From NCBI GenBank assembly GCA_030148805.1, contig JASBSS010000026.1, positions 124,001-188,000 on the forward strand: a stretch of DNA of 64,000 bases, written 5' to 3'. Below are positions 59,874 to 64,000 of this stretch, piece after piece. The position numbers and the translations under genes were made by a program. The first letter of the stretch is position 1; each line of letters begins with the position of its first letter. The notes under the pieces are model-generated. The model saw nothing but the letters and a program-made list of their open reading frames with translations, did not search any database and had not been told where the DNA came from. Origin of the DNA: Thiogranum sp. GTDB taxonomy: Bacteria > Pseudomonadota > Gammaproteobacteria > DSM-19610.

Positions 59874-60476
59874 ATGAACGCACAGTTAGACAACCCGAAC
59901 ATGGATCAGTGGTTGAACCAGAAACTGGATGAACTCTTGCCGCAGAAGCTGGCGCAAATTGAAAGCGAAAAAACGCCTTCGATGGCGATCATCGCCACCA
60001 AAGGAACGCTCGACTGGGCCTATCCGCCCTTCATTCTCGCCTCCACGGCCGCCGCCCTGGGCTGGGATACCGCCATCTTTTTCACCTTCTATGGCCTGCT
60101 GCTGCTGAAGAAGGAAATTCCCTCCGAGGTCTCGCCGTTGGGTAATCCGGCGATGCCGATGAAGATGCCTTTCGGTCCCAAATGGTTCCAGGATTTCAGC
60201 TGGCCGATGCCCAACCTGTTGATGGCCGGCGTGCCCGGGTTCGAGAAAGTCGCTACCGGGTTGATGAAGAAGACATTCAAGAACAAGGGCGTGGCCAGCG
60301 TCGAGGAGTTGCGCAGCCTGTGTCTCGAGGCCGACGTGAAAATGGTCGCCTGCCAGATGACGGTCGACGTCTTCGGGTTTGAGCAAAGTGAATTCATTCC
60401 GGAAGTCACCGATTATGTCGGTGCCACCTATTTTCTGCCGGTGGCGCAGAAATCCGACGTCTGTCTGTTCATCTGA
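59874..60476 (+). CDS. dsrE2: DsrE2-family sulfur-carrier-like protein
   Basis: 200 aa. DsrE/DsrF-superfamily, DsrE2 type: MAIIATKGTLDWAYPPFILASTAAALGWDTAIFFTFYGL, an extended middle loop (about 85-130), and the conserved Cys in VKMVACQMTVDVFGF, then YVGATYFLPVA. In sulfur oxidisers dsrE2 often stands with rhodanese and tusA genes and takes part in sulfur transfer; those partners are absent here. The hydrophobic first half suggests membrane association. A strong terminator follows. Confidence 0.85.
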   Translation: MNAQLDNPNMDQWLNQKLDELLPQKLAQIESEKTPSMAIIATKGTLDWAYPPFILASTAAALGWDTAIFFTFYGLLLLKKEIPSEVSPLGNPAMPMKMPFGPKWFQDFSWPMPNLLMAGVPGFEKVATGLMKKTFKNKGVASVEELRSLCLEADVKMVACQMTVDVFGFEQSEFIPEVTDYVGATYFLPVAQKSDVCLFI

Positions 60477-60500
60477 CATACCCGCTACCTCCACCCTGTT

Positions 60501-60527
60501 ACCGGCGCCAGTCGCCGGTTTTTTTTT
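60501..60527 (+). terminator. Rho-independent terminator of the dsrE2 unit
   Basis: ACCGGCG and CGCCGGT form a perfect 7-bp GC-rich stem with a 5-nt loop (CCAGT), followed by a run of T from 60520 to 60527. It separates dsrE2 from mfd. Confidence 0.9.
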
Positions 60528-60572
60528 GCCGACGTTGTGCGACAATGACGCGTTTTCAGCCTACAGCCGGTT

Positions 60573-63500
60573 ATGTCCACTCTTTCGCCAGCCGCCGACA
60601 GCGCCGCCGTCGGTGATGACAATCCTTTGCGACCACCCCTCCCGGAGTCGGGCCAGAGCCTGGTCTGGTCGCGACTCTATGGCGACAGCTTGCCGCTGGT
60701 GCTCGCGTGTGCGGCCGAGAGCCGTGACGGCCCGTTGCTGGTGGTCACCGCCGACAGCCAGGACGCCGAGCGTCTGCAGCAACAGCTGTTATTCTTCCGC
60801 AGCGACATGGCCCGGGATGTGCTGTGCTTTCCGGACTGGGAAACCCTGCCCTACGATCGGTTCTCGCCGCATCAGGACATCGTCTCCCAGCGACTGCAGA
60901 CGCTCCACCGACTGCCGGGTCTGCAACGCGGGATTTTGCTGGTGCCGGTGGCGACGCTGCTGCAACGGCTGCCGCCGCCGGATTTTCTCGACCGCTATAC
61001 CCTGATCCTCGACAGCGGGCAAAAACTCGACCTCGACGGCATGCGTTCGCGTCTGGAAAAGGCCGGTTACCGGTGTGTATCCCAGGTGATGGAACACGGT
61101 GAATTCGCCGTGCGCGGCTCGATTCTGGATCTGTTTCCCATGGGCTCCCAGGCGCCTTACCGCATCGACCTGTTCGACGACGAGATCGAGAGTATCCGTA
61201 CCTTCGATCCCGACACCCAGCGTTCGCAGCAACCGGTCGCTAAGATTCGCCTGTTGCCGGCGCGCGAATTTCCCGTCGACAGCGAGGCGATCACCCGTTT
61301 TCGTCAGGCCTGGCGCGAGGGGTTTGAAGGCGACCCGCAGCGCGCGCTGATGTACCGCGACGTCAGCAACGGCCTGCTGCCCAATGGAGTGGAGTATTAT
61401 CTGCCGCTCTTTCTGGAGCGCACCGCGAGCTTGTTCGATTATCTGCCGGGCGCCACCTGCCTGGTGACGACGCAGGCGGCCGAGACCGCCATCGCGGGGT
61501 TTCGCCAGGCGGTGGCGGAGCGTTACGAGTCCTTGCGCCACGACATCGAGCATCCGTTGCTGCCGCCCGCACGCCTGTATCTGGAGGAGACGGAGCTTGC
61601 CCGGGCCGTAGCTGGCTACGCCCGGGTTGAAGTGCAGCGCGCCGAGGCACTCGAGGAGAACGCCGGGGTGCGGAAATTCGCCACCCGTGCCCTGCCGACG
61701 CTGCGGGTGCAGGCGCGCGCCGAACGGCCGGCGGCGGCGTTGCAGGATTTTCTCTCGGATCTGCACGCCCGGGTGCTGATTTGCGCCGAATCCGCGGGCC
61801 GGCGGGAAACGCTGCTCGGCCAGTTGCGTGAATTCGGTCTCAAACCCAAGCCGCTGGAGGGCTGGCGGGCGTTCTGCGCCGGCGAAGCCGAGCTGGCCAT
61901 CACCGTGGCACCGCTGGAACAAGGGATGTGGTTGCGCATCACGCCGCCGGTGGTCGTCATCACCGAGCCCCAGCTGTTCGGGGAGCGCGCGCTGCAGCAG
62001 CGTCGGCGGCGGCCGCGGCGGGATGCTGACGTCATTGTCCGTAATCTCACCGACCTTAACGTCGGCGCGCCGGTGGTGCACGAGGACCACGGTGTCGGGC
62101 GCTATCTCGGGTTGCAGACGTTGGCCGTCGGCGGGTTTGAAACCGAATTTCTCGCCCTGGAGTACGCCGGTGGCGACAAATTGTACGTGCCGGTCGCGTC
62201 GTTGCATCTGATCAGCCGCTACACCGGCGCGGCGCCGGAAAGCGCGCCGCTGCACAAGCTGGGTAACGACCAGTGGGAGAAAGCCCGCAAAAGGGCCGCG
62301 GAACGCGTGCGTGACGTGGCCGCTGAACTGCTCGACATCTACGCCCGGCGTGCCGCCCGTCAGGGCCATGCCGCCACCGTGGACAATGACGAGTACCAGG
62401 CCTTCGCCGCGGCCTTTCCGTTCGAGGAGACCCCGGACCAGGCGCAGGCGATCGAAGCGGTGCTCGACGATATGCGCTCGCCGCGCCCCATGGACCGGGT
62501 AGTCTGCGGCGACGTCGGTTTCGGCAAAACCGAAGTGGCCATGCGCGCGGCTTTCATCGCCGCGCAGTCCGCTCGCCAGGTGGCGGTGCTGGTGCCCACC
62601 ACCCTGCTCGCCCAGCAGCACTATCAGAATTTCAGCGACCGATTCGCCGACTGGCCGGTGCGCATCGATGTGCTCTCGCGCTTTCGCAATAAAAAACAAC
62701 AGGAGCGTATCGTCGAGCAGTTCCGCGCGGGGACGCTCGATATTCTGATCGGCACCCACAAGATCCTCCAGGACGATATTCAACCCAAGAACCTCGGTTT
62801 GGTGATCATCGACGAGGAACATCGTTTCGGGGTTCGTCAGAAGGAGAAGTTCAAGGCGCTGCGCAGCGAGGTCGATCTGCTCACGCTCACCGCCACGCCG
62901 ATTCCGCGTACGTTGAACATGTCGCTTTCCGGATTGCGCGATCTTTCGATCATCGCCACGCCGCCGGTGCAACGTCTGGCGATCAAGACCTTCATCAGTG
63001 AATGGGACAAAGGCACCATCCGCGAAGCCTGCCTGCGTGAAATAAAACGCGGAGGACAGGTTTATTTTCTCCACAACGAGGTCGAAACCATCGACAGGCT
63101 GGGACGTGAACTGCGGGAACTGTTGCCGGAAGCCAGCCTGGAGATCGGTCATGGACAGATGCGCGAGCGCGATCTCGAACGGGTGATGCTGGATTTCTAT
63201 CACCGTCGCTTCAACATCCTGTTATGCACCACCATCATTGAAAGCGGCATCGACGTGCCGACCGCCAACACCATCATCATCGACCGCGCCGATCGTCTGG
63301 GTCTGGCGCAGTTGCATCAGCTGCGCGGGCGGGTCGGACGCTCCCATCACCGCGCCTACGCCTATTTGTTGGTCCCGCCCCGAGCGGCGATGACCGCCGA
63401 TGCCATCAAGCGCATCGAGGCGATAGAGTCGCTGGAGGATCTCGGCGCGGGATTCACCTTGGCCACCCATGATCTTGAGATACGCGGGGCCGGCGAATTG

Positions 63501-64000
63501 CTCGGCGACGAGCAGAGCGGACAGATCCACGAAATCGGCTTCAGCCTCTACAGCGAATTGCTCGAGCGTGCGGTCGCCGCCTTGAAGGCCGGCCGTCAGC
63601 CCGAACTCGATCGCCCGCTCAACCACGGCCCCGAAGTCGATTTGCATCTGCCGGCATTGATCCCGGATGATTATCTTGCGGACGTGCACGGACGTCTGGT
63701 GCTATACAAGCGTATCGCCAGTGCGGTGGACACCGAGGAGCTGCGCGAATTGCAGGTGGAGATGATCGATCGATTCGGTCTGCTGCCGGATGCCGTCAAG
63801 CAACTGTTCGCGGTGACGGAACTCAAGCTCAAGGCGGTGCCCCTGGGCATCGCCAAGATCGATGTCGGCGCCGCCAGCGGCCGGTTGATTTTTGGTGCCC
63901 AACCCGACGCCGACCCGGCGACCATCGTACGCCTGATCCAGTCCGAACCGCAGCACTACAGCCTGGAGGGCGCTGACAAGATCCGTTTCCAGTTCGATAT
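60573..64000 (+). CDS. mfd: Transcription-repair coupling factor (3' end cut by the window)
   Basis: 1142 codons lie in the window; E. coli Mfd has 1148, so only a few residues are missing. N-terminal UvrB-like module (CFPDWETLPYDRFSPHQDIVSQRL), RNA polymerase interaction domain (HEDHGVGRYLGL, about 505-560), helicase with Walker A CGDVGFGKTE (about 646), IIDEEHRFGVRQKE and TATPIPRTLNMSLSG, then RGRVGRSHHRAYAYLL and GAGELLGDEQSGQ. It displaces stalled RNA polymerase and recruits UvrA. It starts at ATG 60573. Confidence 0.96.
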   Translation, partial: MSTLSPAADSAAVGDDNPLRPPLPESGQSLVWSRLYGDSLPLVLACAAESRDGPLLVVTADSQDAERLQQQLLFFRSDMARDVLCFPDWETLPYDRFSPHQDIVSQRLQTLHRLPGLQRGILLVPVATLLQRLPPPDFLDRYTLILDSGQKLDLDGMRSRLEKAGYRCVSQVMEHGEFAVRGSILDLFPMGSQAPYRIDLFDDEIESIRTFDPDTQRSQQPVAKIRLLPAREFPVDSEAITRFRQAWREGFEGDPQRALMYRDVSNGLLPNGVEYYLPLFLERTASLFDYLPGATCLVTTQAAETAIAGFRQAVAERYESLRHDIEHPLLPPARLYLEETELARAVAGYARVEVQRAEALEENAGVRKFATRALPTLRVQARAERPAAALQDFLSDLHARVLICAESAGRRETLLGQLREFGLKPKPLEGWRAFCAGEAELAITVAPLEQGMWLRITPPVVVITEPQLFGERALQQRRRRPRRDADVIVRNLTDLNVGAPVVHEDHGVGRYLGLQTLAVGGFETEFLALEYAGGDKLYVPVASLHLISRYTGAAPESAPLHKLGNDQWEKARKRAAERVRDVAAELLDIYARRAARQGHAATVDNDEYQAFAAAFPFEETPDQAQAIEAVLDDMRSPRPMDRVVCGDVGFGKTEVAMRAAFIAAQSARQVAVLVPTTLLAQQHYQNFSDRFADWPVRIDVLSRFRNKKQQERIVEQFRAGTLDILIGTHKILQDDIQPKNLGLVIIDEEHRFGVRQKEKFKALRSEVDLLTLTATPIPRTLNMSLSGLRDLSIIATPPVQRLAIKTFISEWDKGTIREACLREIKRGGQVYFLHNEVETIDRLGRELRELLPEASLEIGHGQMRERDLERVMLDFYHRRFNILLCTTIIESGIDVPTANTIIIDRADRLGLAQLHQLRGRVGRSHHRAYAYLLVPPRAAMTADAIKRIEAIESLEDLGAGFTLATHDLEIRGAGELLGDEQSGQIHEIGFSLYSELLERAVAALKAGRQPELDRPLNHGPEVDLHLPALIPDDYLADVHGRLVLYKRIASAVDTEELRELQVEMIDRFGLLPDAVKQLFAVTELKLKAVPLGIAKIDVGAASGRLIFGAQPDADPATIVRLIQSEPQHYSLEGADKIRFQFD

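Noticed and set aside
60789-63203. 804-codon minus-strand open frame opposite mfd
   Set aside because: The plus strand carries unbroken Mfd motifs over the whole stretch; the antisense frame has no family likeness and arises from GC-rich codon structure.
1-64000. CRISPR arrays, tRNA, rRNA, insertion sequences, prophage
   Set aside because: Read for repeats with regular spacers, transposase motifs and integrase genes; none was recognised. A dedicated tRNA and IS search would be needed to exclude them fully.

Overview
The window reads as chromosomal DNA of a GC-rich gammaproteobacterium. LPS assembly (kdsB, lpxK, msbA), Lol lipoprotein export (lolC, lolD), YceF-type Maf, gammaproteobacterial gshA, RNase E with E. 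coli numbering of its catalytic Asp and Zn-link Cys residues, and several outer-membrane barrels all point there. DsrE2 and a periplasmic DsrE-like protein hint at sulfur metabolism, as in sulfur-oxidising Chromatiales-like lineages; that placement is inference. No rRNA, tRNA, CRISPR array, insertion sequence or phage gene was recognised.

Layout. 1-6.2 kb: selD, a TupA-like/PAS/GGDEF/EAL sensor, an NAD-binding epimerase-like gene divergent from a TetR regulator with two operator-like boxes. 6.3-13.8 kb: a 5'-nucleotidase/SoxB-like lipoprotein with altered active site, opgG, a receiver-histidine kinase, a YaeI-like phosphoesterase, a CarS-family membrane protein and a HAD-IIA phosphatase. 14-22 kb: an exported Asp-box protein paired with a CGYC thioredoxin-fold protein, an SseB-like protein, the radical-SAM protein AmrS, an orphan outer-membrane protein, a metzincin-like protein and fpr. 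22-27 kb: a membrane diguanylate cyclase, a dihydrolipoamide dehydrogenase-like flavoprotein, gshA and maf.

27-48.5 kb is a housekeeping block whose order (maf, sppA, HAD, rluC, rne, ptp, kdsB, ycaR, lpxK, msbA, exbD, exbB, comEC, lolD, lolC) resembles the arrangement I recall from Pseudomonas and relatives. It carries extra cargo: a zinc cassette (His/Cys-rich peptide, porin-like protein, ZnuA, ZnuB, no ATPase) directly behind rne, and a group with an outer-membrane protein, a frameshifted CDF transporter and a lytic transglycosylase beside comEC.

48.6-60.5 kb is more accessory: agmatine-to-putrescine genes (aguA, aguB), a DAHP synthase, a translationally coupled pair of c-di-GMP phosphodiesterase-type proteins (HD-GYP with FD instead of HD, then degenerate GGDEF with intact EAL), a periplasmic DsrE-like protein, and a TetR-RND-LolA-like operon divergent from a conserved hypothetical gene and dsrE2. 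A strong terminator follows dsrE2. The window closes inside mfd, which lacks only its last codons.

The places most worth a second look are the rne-zinc cassette, the coupled HD-GYP/EAL pair, the TupA-like c-di-GMP sensor beside selD, the nucleotidase-fold lipoprotein without its catalytic dyad, the TetR/RND/DsrE2 locus, and the CRP-like site between comEC and an outer-membrane gene.
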